Shown piece after piece: positions 39,095 to 50,670 of a DNA stretch of 64,000 nucleotides; positions within the stretch are counted from its first letter, which is position 1; each line of letters begins with the position of its first letter. A program made the translations under genes and the position numbers. The stretch spans positions 1,116,001 through 1,180,000 of the forward strand of contig JAALGY010000043.1 in assembly GCA_032358165.1 (NCBI GenBank), written 5' to 3'. This stretch comes from Diplosphaera chodatii. Its lineage: Eukaryota > Chlorophyta > Trebouxiophyceae > Prasiolales > Stichococcaceae. Under the pieces are notes generated by a model. It searched no databases. It was not told the DNA's origin and was given only the letters and a program-made list of their open reading frames with translations.

Positions 39095-40120
39095 GACTGC
39101 TCTGCAAGGGTGCGCCCCAAGTCGTCAGTTGTAACTTCCGCCACGCACTGCACTGATCTGGTAGCTCGATGACAATATATCAGCAGCATGCCACAGTCCT
39201 AGCATAAAACTGTCATCAAGTCTATCATTGCATGCAAGCATGTTGTTTCCATGCGCAACATGCGTGCATGAAGCTGACTAACACCCGGTAGTCGTCGATC
39301 AGTCGTCAGATATATGCCAATCGTCAAGCTGTCTCCAGCCTCACGTTCTGCAGCAAGGGGTATACGAGGGCGGTATACCCTTCATCTGCAGACTCTCGTC
39401 ACTTTGTCACGAATGTTCCCCCGAGTTGACACTGGCAGGAAACCGGCGAGAGAACCTCAGAACCAGGAGCCCTCACTTGTACTCTACAGCCCAGCGCGTC
39501 GCTTGTGTTCTGCACGAGAGACCTGTCGGCGGCGAGCGCGCGCCCCTTACCAACTTGCACTACAAATGCGGCTTCGTGAGCCTGTTTACTAGTGTGTCCA
39601 TCCAAAGCACCAGCGTGACTTCCAGGTCTCGCTGAGCGAGCTGTAGCACGCCCGCGCCGCGAAACAGCTGTACGTTCGAGGCTTGTTGCCGACTGTGACA
39701 GCAGTAGAGCGCGTTGCCTGGCCGCGAGCGTCAGGCGCTTGATTGTGTGTGACGTGTGTTGTTGTGCCGCATTTTTGCTCACAGATGTCGGGGTTTGACT
39801 CTCCCCCGGCTGCGCGCGCTTGACACAGAGACCTCACATAATGTTGAGCTCAGTCATAGCAGTTTTGTGACGGTTCCCGGCTGCAGCTCGTTGCTGCACG
39901 AGTTAGGGAATGCAAGACTTTACTGGGAAGCACCACTTCGAGTCCGGATGCCGCATCTGTTCACTGTCGGTTTGGCTGATAGGGTGCTGACATCGCTAAT
40001 GATCACACTCGTGGTGGCTTGGTCGCCGGCTTGCTGGCACTGCAGCATCTCGCCACATGCGTCTGGTGCATCACTTCGAACTGACGGAGGGCCGTGTGCT
40101 CTGGGCTTGCAGGCCTCAAG
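39095..40120. promoter_or_regulatory. Shared upstream region of NRAMP and metallothionein
   Basis: Holds the 5' flanks of two divergent metal genes in 1026 bp. A likely 3' splice site (cttgcag) ends about 9 bp before the metallothionein ATG, suggesting a 5'-UTR intron there. TGCRCNC-like cores occur (for example 39111-39117), but this short motif is expected by chance. Confidence 0.5.
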
Positions 40121-40288
40121 ATGGGCTGCCCAGCCTGCGGTGACAGCTGCAAGTGCCCACCGGGCCAGTGCCAGTGCAACCCGCAGGAGTGCACCTCCAA
40201 GAAGCCGTGTGGCAAGGCCAGCTGCGGCTGCGGCGAGAACTGCAACTGCGGCGATGAGTGCAAGTGCGGCAAGCCCGGATGCAGCTGA
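40121..40288 (+). CDS. Metallothionein
   Basis: Cys-rich metal-buffering protein binding Cu, Zn or Cd through thiolates in the cytosol. It is a single uninterrupted frame of 55 aa from ATG 40121. It has 15 cysteines (27 percent) and five C-x-C pairs (residues 10/12, 17/19, 35/37, 41/43, 47/49), no aromatic or histidine residues, and Lys and Gly next to the cysteines. The cysteines fall in two blocks, residues 3-24 and 30-54, split by a short CTSKKPC spacer. The start MGCPACGDSC resembles type I metallothionein beginnings. The frame sits directly after an apparent acceptor, so the transcript probably begins in an upstream non-coding exon. Divergent partner: NRAMP. Confidence 0.93.
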   Translation: MGCPACGDSCKCPPGQCQCNPQECTSKKPCGKASCGCGENCNCGDECKCGKPGCS

Positions 40289-40649
40289 ACGCAGGCATGC
40301 ACAACGCTGAACCTGACCGGCAACCAGCAACGCCCCGGGCAGTACTGTCCCCATAAGCCGTCGCTCGAACCTTCCAACACTTTGCCACGTCTGCCGCTGG
40401 ACTCATTTGTATGTTATAATTGTGGGTGATGGGGGTGAGGGTGTCCTTCGTCGTTAGTCCAGTTGCGGTTCTTTGGTTATTCATCACAAAGGACGCGGCC
40501 CTTGTCATTCTTGGTGGATGGCATCGCAGCAGAAAGCAGCCATGGTATGGGGTATACGCCACAATTTAGCGATGTGGTTGCATGGGCACGAGCCCTAGCT
40601 GATATTCACTTCCGCAGTCAGCAGCGTTTGTCAGATACTGAGCAGCACG
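40289..40649. other. Intergenic, convergent metallothionein and cupin gene ends
   Basis: Holds the two 3' flanks; no coding exon or repeat is seen. Confidence 0.45.
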
Positions 40650-42712
40650 TCACTGCAAGTCGTCTCTGTAATCCTCCTGTTCAGCAGCCGCATCCCCATC
40701 ATCAACGTCCGCATCCACGGACTGATCTTGCCCTGAACTATCAGCAAACTCCTCCTGAAGCACCTGATTGCCAGCCGGACCTGGGTCGCTCGAGTCCTGC
40801 TCAGCCCGAGCAGTGGTGCCCTTTCCCTGATCTCGTTGCTGTTGTTGCGGCTGCTTCTGCCTGGGTTGAGCCTCTGCATCTGCTGGCAGCGTGTCGCCAT
40901 CAGCAGCGCTGGACGAGACACCCGACTGTGCATCGGCTGCTGCGCCGGCATCACTGCCTGATGCATCACGCTTTGCCGATGCTCCTGCCACAGGATCTTC
41001 GAGCCTGGGATCTGCCACAACGTCGTCCTCTGAGCCGCTGTTGGTGCGCTCGTGCTGGCCCTGTCCTCCTGCCGCACTGACCCCAGCGGCCTCCTGTGCC
41101 CCCTGGCCTGTGCCCACTGCCTGCTTTGACGCCCCGCCGCCAGCAGATTGGCTGGCTGCGCCGTCCACACCGGCCTGCCTCGCCGGCCGCTGCTGCTGCA
41201 CGTGCTGTGCCGCTTGCGCCCCGTCCCGCTGGAGGCGGGCCGCCTCTGCACGGGACTGCTCCCCAGCGCTGGCCGCGCCCTGCTGGTCCTCCGACTGCGA
41301 GGCGCTGTCGCCTGCTGCCTGCCCCCTGCCGGCCCGCTCGCCCGCACCGCCGGCTGCAGCTGCGGCTGCCTTGGACGCTGCATCCTTGGCCTGCATGAGC
41401 CTTTCACAACCCTCCTCAGCCTGTGCTGGGTCTCTGACCAGGGTGAAGATCACCAGTGCAGACCAGCCTGCATTGGGGCTGGGGCTGCAAGACGCTGACA
41501 GGCGCCGCCACCTTGGCAGCTTCGAAGGCGCGGGAGATGCGGTCTCGGTAGGGCTGGTAGTACCACGCACGGAAGTCGCAGTCCCACCACTCCACCATGT
41601 AGTTGTCCTCCAAGAACTCGAACAAGTGCGGCACCCTGCGGTGATTTTGTGCAGACATGAGCCATAGCTGCAAACAGAGCAAATGCACCTTCTCGCAAAG
41701 TGTTTGAGCATGCATCCCAATCGTTAACAGCTGCACTGTGCAGAACAGCATCCATGTATCCCCCTAAGTGCACCTGGCGGGAATCTTGATGAAGTCGTTC
41801 CGGCCATACACAACCGCCGTTTCGCGCCGTGTCACTGTGTCCTGCAGGTTTCCAAGATTGCATCGGCACACTGCCAACAGTGACAGAAGCCTGCAGCACG
41901 ACAACGTTACACCATGCCGCAGGGCCTCACATAGGTGACGAGCTTGGCGCGGCCCGCCAGAATGACGTCGAATTGCGTGCAGTTGTGCAGGTCGCCGCTG
42001 CGCATTGTGCCTGCAGTTGGCACTATTCCTGAGATTTGGTTATTACAATCAACCTGGTAAAGGGAGGAGTGCAGCATGGCAGTGATGCGCACCTGCTGTC
42101 GTCCTCATCAGGTTCAGGATGATGCCGTCACCTAACTGTTGCACACACAGGCGATGGTCAGCAGCTGGCAAACCCTGCTAGTGAATTGCAGCCACAATGA
42201 TATAAACATGTACCCATCGTAGCCAGACAGGCGTGACACCATAGAGATGGGCTGCAGGGAGCACACACCGGGAAGCGGTAGATATCGCCGCGGAAGTCAT
42301 GGTGTTCAACTGTCTCCCCTGGTCGCAGGTCTGCCATTGCCATTGTTGGCTGTGGCGCCGGCGTGACGCCCTCTGCGCTCAGCACTGCCCGAGGGCCGGG
42401 CGTGTCTGCCGCACAGCAGCACGGCTGCTGCCCTGCACACGTGAGCGTGACATGCTATCGATCAGCCCATTGCCAGTAGTAGGTTATGACCACCATACGC
42501 ACCTACATGCTGTGACCACAAGCAGGTCGACCCGGTCCTGCATGCATGCGACCTGCAGGGCACAGCAGGGCTCCTCCGCGGCTGTGACACGCGCGTCCCG
42601 ACAGCAGGTGCAGCGCTAGCAGCACGATGGTGCAGTGCTCGACGGTGCGCCAGGGATGCAGCTGCGCCGCGCGCACAATGCCGCCGACCAGGCCCAGCTT
42701 GCGGTCCTGCAT
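40650..42712 (-). CDS. Cupin-like protein with N-terminal membrane anchor and long acidic disordered tail
   Basis: Exons in coding order: 42712-42553, 42432-42269, 42135-42093, 42010-41931, 41841-41774, 41635-41512, 41420-40650, total 1410 nt, 469 aa. A hydrophobic stretch near residue 25 (HCTIVLLALHLLSG) could be a signal anchor. Residues of about 75 to 215 read as a double-stranded beta-helix: DLRPGETVEHHDFRGDIYRF, GDGIILNLMRTTAGTMRSGD, LHNCTQFDVILAGRAKLVTY and FIKIPARVPHLFEFLEDNYM followed by VEWW. The pairing of IPAxVPH with VEWW recalls single-domain cupins such as WxcM-like sugar epimerases. The final 257-codon exon has no predicted fold, being Ala/Gln/Ser/Asp-rich and strongly acidic at the end. 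The classic H-x-H metal motif is not clear, so catalysis is uncertain. Naming rests on pattern only. Confidence 0.6.
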
Positions 42713-43529
42713 ACCACCGTGGGTCTGCAGTGGCCGACTGATGTAGTCTCAAAGCAGCTGGCACACTGAGATGAATCTGGCGCCGCCAGGCGCTGTGTTT
42801 GTCCGACGCTGCCTGCACACCGACAAGCTGCACGCTGCACCCAGTCTTCGTGGCAAGGTGATACAACAGCGACCAAGAAGGTACACGGAGCACTCCTCAC
42901 GCAGTTGTGCAAAGGAACTCAAGAATTGACGCTGATGCGCAGGATGATGGAGTGTAACAAAACAGGTTGACGCTGATTTGCATGATTTATAACAAACATA
43001 TGCGAGTGCACCAAGGGAGACGTCATATCCTCTGATGTCTGCGAGCAAGCCGTGTTGACATGTGCTTGCAGCAATTGCAGAGTGTTGTGTGACAGCTCAG
43101 CAAGCAGGTCCGGCACGTGCATGGTGTCCATCTGTTTCTTGGAAACATCGTGCTGCCGATTTGACGCACGACTCTCATTCGAGGATCTTTGCAATGCAGA
43201 TGTAAAACAGTATGTGCTCATAGATAGCGCCCACATAAGCACCCGCACCCTGCGCACATGCATGTCGGCAGCAGAGCGGCATATATCGACAGTACCAGAA
43301 GCACCTTACTCGAGACACGAGTGCGTCGCAAAAAATGAACTCATGGTGCGCTACGACGCTCCACGCTGAAGCCAACAGCTGTCGCGGGCCTCGTGGCGCT
43401 GGCACGACACTCCTGCAAGCCAGAAGCACCCATGCTGTCACAGCAGGGCATCGTCAGGAAGCCTGCCCGGCATGTGTCAGGTGCGCCGCTTGTGGCAGCA
43501 GCAGATCCTGATGCAATGTATCAGCAATC
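42713..43529. promoter_or_regulatory. Divergent upstream region with a duplicated promoter block
   Basis: Lies between the cupin gene and SET copy A. The right half (about 43080-43390) recurs upstream of SET copy B (about 47110-47370) with scattered identity. The shared parts include the inverted repeat at 43134-43146 and AGTACCAGAAGCACCT near 43290. Confidence 0.5.
43134..43146. repeat. Inverted repeat GTTTC-TTG-GAAAC upstream of SET copy A
   Basis: Perfect 5-bp arms with a 3-bp spacer, in a block shared with SET copy B (second copy 47154-47166). It may be a regulatory site or simply duplicated sequence. Confidence 0.45.
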
Positions 43530-46508
43530 ATGATCCCCAAGAATCATTCAGTCACCAGCTTTTTGATCTTTGCAGCCAGACGTCAAACAGCACACTGCTC
43601 GAAAGCGGCGTCAGCACACGGCCGCGTGCGCTGCAATGCCAGCGCCGAATCAGAAAGTAGCGGCAATGAGACTTTCACGCAGAAATTGCAGCAGATGTTT
43701 GTGTGGGCTGAAGGCAACGGTGGGTTAGTGTAGCCTTGGACCTCAGCTGTGGTTGTGCTGAGTTCACCACACCAGGCCATGCCGCTCAGAGGCGATCTGC
43801 TGGTGTCTGCAGGCATGCGCCCGCTCACTGCCGACAAGTGGCCCATCACAGTGTACACTGATGGCGACACTGGGGAAAGCAGTGTGGTTGCGCTTCAGGT
43901 GCTGCAGTCGCTGTGTGGTCGATTGTCTGCTGAGGTTGATGGGTGTGCCACACATTGCAATGTTCCTGAATCCATGCAACCACAACAGTGCGGCCAGTCA
44001 TACTTGCTGGGCTTCTGCAGCATATTGCAGCTGGACAGCACCTGGTGGCAGTGCCGCGGCGACTCAGCTTGGTGGAACGACCCGACCACCCCCATTCTGT
44101 GGCACATGGTCTATCAGACGCGCCGTGGAGCATCCGGCTGACGGCACGGCTGCTGCGGGAGATGCAGCTTGGGCCAGACTCGGACTGGGCGCCCTACTTG
44201 CAGGTAGCTCCTTTCTTCAGGGTGATCCACGACAAACATATATTACCGAGCTTCAACAGAGCGGGCCATGGCAAGTGATATGCTAGTCATGAACATTGAG
44301 ACAACACTTTGTCGGCTGCCAGACAACGCAACATGCTCTGCTGATTCGCATAGGCGCTGCCAACAAAGATGCCCCAGATCGACGAGGCGGACGCTGAGGC
44401 AACAGAGTACCCGCCGCTTGTCACAGCGCTTCATGAACAGCAACAGCTGATCAGAGACCTGTTCAACGAGATACCGGCAGATGCGATGGGCGGTGCATCC
44501 CTCGAAGATTTCACATGGGCAAGAGCGGTGAGACGCTGCAGAGCAGAGAGAACACTTGTTGCACCCTGCAGTCATGTCAATGTGAGTGGCAGGTGCCTCT
44601 CAAACACTGCTCATGATCTGAACAGGACATGCCAAGTACTCAATCTACTGCAGGTGGTAGCAAGCAGGGCTTTTACGCTGCCAAACATTCCTGGTGGTGG
44701 CTGTGACGTTGGCATGTTGGTGCCGTCACTGGATATGATCAACCATGCTGGCTATGAATACCGCCAGTCACGCGGCTTCTATCCTGCTGAGAACGTGAGG
44801 TAGGTGCTACATACCTGCTGGCTGCAACCGTGCTGACAGGGGCATTGCCTGACTGTTGCAGGCCAACATGACTGCAGTTGCCTGAAACGGTGTCATTTCC
44901 CTGACGTCCCACAACACGAAGCATTTCAGGACTCCATCCAGCATCATTGCAGATGGGACATAATTGGTCTGGATGAGGCGACTGGTGACGAGCCAGAACT
45001 GCACCTCATTGCCACGCGCAATATTGAGACACACGAGGAGATCCACAGGAACTATGGTGCACCCGCGCTACTTTCATCCTGCTGTGTGCAAGGATGGATC
45101 GGCAAACCTTAAGGGTGACTTGCTGATTGCAGCGTGATACTGCATGATCTGGTTGGGACAGGCTTGCAAACCAGCACTCCACTCCATGCTGCAGGAGCAA
45201 CAGATAACGATGAGTTCCTGTTGCGCTATGGCTTTGTGCCGCCTGGCAACGCACATGACACCGTGCAGCTGTTCCCCTCGACCGAAGCAGCCCTCGATTG
45301 GTACTTTGGTATCGCCCCACCCGCTCCAGGTTCTCCTCTATTGCACTCCATCGTCATTCTTGCAGCCGGACCATGCCTGCAACACCAGACACGCACTCAC
45401 CCACTGCTTACATGCACTGCACTGACTGGTTATCATGAGCACACCCAAGTTTTCTGTGTGTCACAAGGAGCCCTCCCCCTGGGCTTGCCACAGGTCTGCA
45501 AGAGCTGAATGGACGACTTCGCAACGATGCTCTGCGGGCAGCAGCTAGAGAAGCAGCACATATGCCCAGAACACGTGGCCCAGAGCTGACGGTGAGATCG
45601 ATGACATGCAGTGCTGACTATGAGGCGTGCCACATCAGGCACGCAACGTGCCATCTGGCCTAGCAGAGCAGCACGTGGCATGCATCTGGCCCGCTTGGAA
45701 CTCAGTGCACAGTTTGTGCACCTAACTGAGTTTGTACATGCACAGCTGGGTGTGAACGTTCAAGTGGACTCGCGTCTGCTGGCGGCATTTGCCTTTCTGA
45801 CCCCTCACAAGGACGCACTATATGTCACGATGTCGGCAGTCGCAGAGCGGTGCAAGGAGCTGCTGGAGGGCATGGCACCGGTGCTGCAGGTAGGTACATT
45901 TGGAGCTGTGATCAGCGTGTGAGCATGTACACTAACTGCCACCCTGCAGCACATGGTTGACTCAGGGCTGTACTGTGGTGCATTCAGCACGGTCATCAAT
46001 GCAAGGTTGTTAGGGTGGATTATGAGTGTGCCAGTGACTGCCAGTAGTGAGCGATGGACTACGACTCTGAGCGCAGGACCTGCGCATGCTGGTCACGGAG
46101 GACGAGCAGGAGCGTGCCTACTGGGAGCAGATCCTGCAGGAGCAGACCGACGTGAGGCAGATTGCGCCTCTGCAGTTGCTGTCAGGCAGCAACTGCACTT
46201 TGCAGCACAGTCTCCGGCCTCTTACACTTGGTGTTCCCGGCTTTGCAGTTGCTGGCCAACAGAGCCAATGGTGCGTCGCTGATGGCCGACCGCACCAATT
46301 TCACTGGTTCCGGCGGGGCAGCAGCTGGTGTTGATTGGCGACACGAGATGGGACGCTCGCTGGGCTGGGTGATACAGCTGCCGGGGCAGATCGCGGGGAC
46401 GACACCCTCAATGCCAGCTCAGCGCACATGCGCATCATGCTGCTCAGGTTCAGGGTCAGCAAGAAACTACTGCTGTGGTCCGTGCTGCAATTCCAGATGG
46501 CACCGTGA
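43530..46508 (+). CDS. SET-domain protein methyltransferase, tandem copy A (disturbed last exon)
   Basis: Rubisco large-subunit methyltransferase/SETD3-type enzyme: an S-adenosylmethionine-dependent lysine or histidine methyltransferase, probably plastid given the basic Ser/Ala start (MIPKNHSVTSFLIFAARRQT). Exons: 43530-43719, 43813-43898, 44021-44203, 44354-44527, 44654-44799, 44953-45056, 45195-45329, 45494-45591, 45746-45889, 46077-46151, then 46249 onward. Landmarks: AAGQHLVAVPRRLSL, LVPSLDMINHAGYE (the SET N-H motif), HLIATRNIETHEEIHRNYG, and the post-SET FLLRYGFVPPGNAHDTVQLF. The C-terminal part (LGVNVQVDSRLLAAFAF) is the substrate-binding domain. The terminal motif LLRFRVSKKLLLW is out of frame with the start of exon 11. 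It can be reached only by removing 46271-46377 as an intron (end 46508, 495 aa) or by assuming a frameshift. Sister copies keep this stretch as exon. Confidence 0.8.
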
Positions 46509-47484
46509 GGGCTATCAGTCAAACTCCAGCTGGCAACGGTAGACAAGCTCATGATTTACAACGCCAGCAACTCGGGCACGACATCGTGCAGGCAGTTTGG
46601 CACTTGTCACTGACATGTGCAATGATAATGGTGAGCCAGACCGTGCAACTCCATGGCACCAATGCGCCTACATGATACTGGTTGCCCGTTATACCGCACA
46701 TACAAGCAACACTGTTGCAGCTATGCATTCCAGGATCATGCACTTCCGAGTGCCTGGCTGGCAAGCCGTGCCTCCCCACATGCCGCCACTGGCGCTGCAG
46801 CCGGCTGCCGGTGACGAAGCCGTGCGCCGCCATCGCCCGCCGGTGCTGCTGCATCATCGAGCGTGCGTGTCGGCACCCAGCCTTCCGACACGGTTGATAT
46901 GAAACTAGCTTTGAGCTCACATGTAGCATTGTGCAGAAGGGCTTCAACGTGTAGCCGCTGACGCGCACACACGTGGAGTGCACTCTAGCTGTCGATGCTG
47001 GGCGACATGATCAGATCCGGCGGAAGCGCACCAGCGTGTGAAGTTCGTTCACATGTGCAGCAAGGCATGAAGCATTTGCTTGCGGGAACTTCATGTCTTA
47101 TGATGCGAGAGTGCGACTCAGGAGAAGGTCAGCACGTGCTCAGATCACATGCTGTTTCTTGGAAACGACGTTGCCCATGCGACGAACGACTAGCATCGGG
47201 ATGATCGTAATCAATTTTGAGGATGTGACTCCGCACATGCACCTCCCACACATGCATTAGGAACCTGCACATGTGCACGGCCGCAGAGCTACACACATTG
47301 CCAGTACCAGAAGCACCTCAGTTGAGACACGAGTGCATCGTGACATGACTGCCTTGTGCGCTACACAACTCCATGGCGCCTGTATCACTCGTCGCGGGCC
47401 TTACGGCACTTACTCAATCATGTTGCCGAACAGAAACAAACGTCAATTGTCAGCGTGCAACCTCAGGAAGCCTGCCCGGCATGA
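46509..47484. other. Intergenic between SET copies A and B
   Basis: Contains the copy of the duplicated upstream block, with the inverted repeat at 47154-47166. Minus-strand open frames of 78 and 144 codons at 46549-46983 show no recognisable domain and were not called. Confidence 0.45.
47154..47166. repeat. Inverted repeat GTTTC-TTG-GAAAC upstream of SET copy B
   Basis: Identical to the element at 43134-43146. No counterpart was seen in front of copy C. Confidence 0.45.
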
Positions 47485-50400
47485 GTCGGGTGCGCCGCTC
47501 AAGGCAGCAGGTGGTCCTTCAGCAGACAGGATGCAATTATCACGTCCATACACTCTACCACCACCTATTCAGCGTGGTGGATCTGCAGGCAACCAAGACA
47601 AGTACCGCACCACTCAGGGGCCCCAGCGCATGGCAGTGTGCGCTGCGCCGACAGCATACTAGAAAGCAGCACAGCCGCAGAGGCCGATGCAATTGCCAAG
47701 ATCGAGCAGCTTGAGACGTGGGCAGAGAGCAATGGTAATTCACTGTAATGAGCTTCGTCATCGCATGGGATTTGCACACGATGCACATGTGGAAACTGGA
47801 CACACATATATCCTATAATGTACCAACTGTAGGCGTCCGCCAGCTTACGACCGGCGACGACTGGCCGGTAGAAGTGTATGTGATTCGTGGTGGTGGTGGG
47901 TACTGCATGGTGGCCACCCAGGTGCTGCAGTTGCTCGAGCTCGGGACCTTGCTCGGACTACGTGCTAGCCATGCATTGCCGTGCTCCAGCATCGTATGTC
48001 ATCGCATGTAAGTGTGCACCCGTACCCAGATGAACATGAAGTCTCAACGGTTTGGTTGAAGTATTCCACTGCGATGCTCCTGCAGCCCATTGCAGCTGGG
48101 CAGCATCTGCTGGCAGTGCCACGGCGACTGCTTTTTATCGACCATGCTAAGAACCCTGAGACGATGGCACACGGCCTCCCAGACGCACCGGGGCCTGTGC
48201 GGCTGGCGGCAAGGCTGCTGCGGGAGGTGCAGAAGGGGACGATGTCGCAGTGGGCGCCCTACCTGCAGGTAGCGTTGCACCGGTGGCAGTGTTGGTGACA
48301 AGAGCATGCTGTTCGAAGAGCAGCTTCTATCAGGCCAGCGAAACCACAGCACATGTGGTCAATGTTGCCAAGCACCACCAAAATCTCCAGCTTCACATAG
48401 CCGGCTTTGCTTTCCTGGCGCAGATGCTGCCCAAGTCAGTGCCACAAATCACCCAGGCAGATGCTGAGGCAGCAGAGTACCCGCCGCTGGTCAAGCATCT
48501 ACAGGACTACCAGCAGCTGGCCTCAGAATGGTTCAAGCGGCTGCCGGCAGATGCGACAGGCGGTGCATCCCTTGAAGCCTTTCTTTGGGCCCTGGCGGTG
48601 CGACTGTATCACAGCACCTTTTGAATGCCTGAATGCTTGCTGAAGGTTGCTGGATGGCCAACGATTGCAGGACGACCCAGACGATTGCCGACGATGGGCC
48701 AAACTGCTGCAGGTGGTGAAAAGCAGGTCTTGGGGTTTAGGAGCGCAGGTTGACGGCACAAATGTCTGCATGGTGGTGCCGCTGCTGGACATGGCCAATC
48801 ATGGCGGCGATCAGTGGCGCACGATACGAGGTTGTAGCCCACGTGACAATGCAAGGTATGTTGATCGATCACTATGCTTGTGCAGCGGGGGCTGAGCTGA
48901 CACAGGCTATGCATAATATGTCATGCATTGCAATGCTACGGGATTGCACTGCTGCATCGCTCCTTACTTGACCGTGTCCATGTGGTCATACCTGACTGTA
49001 GATCTGTATGTAGGCTGGACATTGCGCCTCCAGACTTTGCAGCTGGTGCGGTGGACTACGAGATGCACCTCATCGCCACTGCGGACATTGAACAGGGCCA
49101 GGAGATCCGTGTCAACTACGGTGCACTTGCTTTGGTGGAGAGCACGCCGTGAACTTGATATGATGGATGTGCTGCCAAGCACAGCGTTCAATGCCTCGCA
49201 TGTGCAGCAGAAACATACTGCAGTGGCATCTGCATGACTGCACATTTCTACCGGCAGGGACCTACAGTGACGATGAGTACCTGGTCAACTACGGCTTTGT
49301 GCCGCCTGGCAACTTGCACGACGCTGTGCAGCTATTCCCCTCCATAGAAGCGGCCCTGGACTTGTACTTCACCATCGCCCCGCCCGCCGCAGGTGACCTC
49401 CTCTGGCACCATCTGCAGTGCTGCCTCAGGGCCAACAACCTGGTCAAATGAACATGTGCACAGACCCACCCTCATCGCAGACTGCATACGTAGCCTGGTC
49501 ACACAGACATAGACCTCAGTTGCAAGGGGGCTGACATGCCATCCATGTGCATGCAGCTGGCGTGCCAGAGCTACCAAGGACGCAGCGGTACACTGAAGCA
49601 CTGGAGGTGGCGGCTTTAGCAGCAGGTCAGGCCAACGGCCCTGTACGCCCAGAAATGATGGTGAGATTGAGTGAGCTGCTACATGCAAAGGCATGCTTCA
49701 AGCGTCCAAGCTCCGGAAGAGTTGCCACTGAGCAGAGCATGGCACCGTATGCATCAGCACTCACACTCCTTACACGGCAGATGGTTCTGACCATGTGTAC
49801 CGCGACATGAAAAGATGGGGATACACTACCACTTGGAAGGGCGTCTGCTGGGCGCGCTTTCGGTGTTGTCCCCTCAGCCGGGGGCACCCTACGAGCTGCG
49901 CTTTGCATATGAGGTGGTGGCGAAGCGCTGCAAGGAGTTGCTGGCCGGCATGACGCCTGTGCTGCAGGTGACTGAGTGAGAGGATTGCTTGCAGCTTTGA
50001 CCTGTGGTCGTGTGGACGGATGTGGACTGCTGCTCCCCAGGTTGTGGCAGCTGGCAGGACGAATGCTGCAATAATGTCGAATGGCAGTCAACTTGTACAG
50101 AACTCGACAGAGCTGCCAGGAAGGTGCCCCAGGTACTGACGTCCTGCAACCAATGAGCGCAGGACTTGCGGCAGCTGATCAGGGAGGACGAGCATCAGCA
50201 TGCCTACTGGCAGCTGGTGCTTGAAGAGCAGACCGCGGTGAGGCAGCCAACCTTATTACAGCTGCCTACTGCAGCAAAGCTTGCATGCATGTGTGCTGAG
50301 CATGGTGGCTAGCTTCCAGTTGCACGAGATTCTATGCTTGCAGGCAATACAGTTACTTGCAGATAATGGAAACGCTACGCTACAAATGCCCACAGCAGCT

Positions 50401-50670
50401 GGTGCTTCTGGTGAAGTTTCTGTTGATGACGGGTGGCGACGTGATATTGAGACGCTGGCTGGCCTCAGCAATGCGGGTGACACAGGTATAGGCACCACAG
50501 CTGATGAAAACAGTGCCTTCACCGCGAGCTCGCAACAGATGCGCCAGATGATACTCAGGTTCAGGGTCAGCAAGAAGCTGCAGCTGTGGAGCGTGCTGCT
50601 GGATGTGTCTCCACAGATGTTGATGGCACAAATGCAGCGCTTGGGGATCCTGAATGCAAAGTCAAAGTAG
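47485..50670 (+). CDS. SET-domain protein methyltransferase, tandem copy B (no visible start codon)
   Basis: Same family and exon plan as its neighbours. Exons: first exon ending 47734, then 47833-47921, 48086-48268, 48424-48597, 48713-48855, 49014-49120, 49258-49392, 49557-49660, 49815-49967, 50163-50237, 50344-50670. Exons 3, 4 and 10 have exactly the lengths of copies A and C (183, 174 and 75 nt). Landmarks: LLQPIAAGQHLLAVPRRL, MVVPLLDMANHGGDQW, MHLIATADIEQGQEIRVNYG, DEYLVNYGFVPPGNLHDAVQ and LRFRVSKKLQLW. The first exon aligns with the transit exon of copy A (AHGSVRCADSILESSTAAEA). Its frame runs back to a TGA at 47482 with no ATG, so the start is either on an unseen upstream exon or lost. 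Copy B also has an unusual acceptor (gaaaag) before 49815 and lacks one residue in exon 5. Confidence 0.78.

Noticed and set aside
39111..39117. Metal-response-element core TGCRCNC upstream of metallothionein
   Set aside because: The 7-bp degenerate motif is expected by chance several times per kilobase in GC-rich DNA, and its factor is animal-specific.
40650..41720. Single 356-codon minus frame as the whole cupin gene
   Set aside because: Its first part is out of the conserved frame (the shadow of the VPHLFEFLEDNYMVEWW exon); splicing gives the better protein.
46549..46983. Minus-strand 144-codon frame between SET copies A and B
   Set aside because: Cys/His-rich composition without a motif spacing, lying in the duplicated flank; not supported as a gene.
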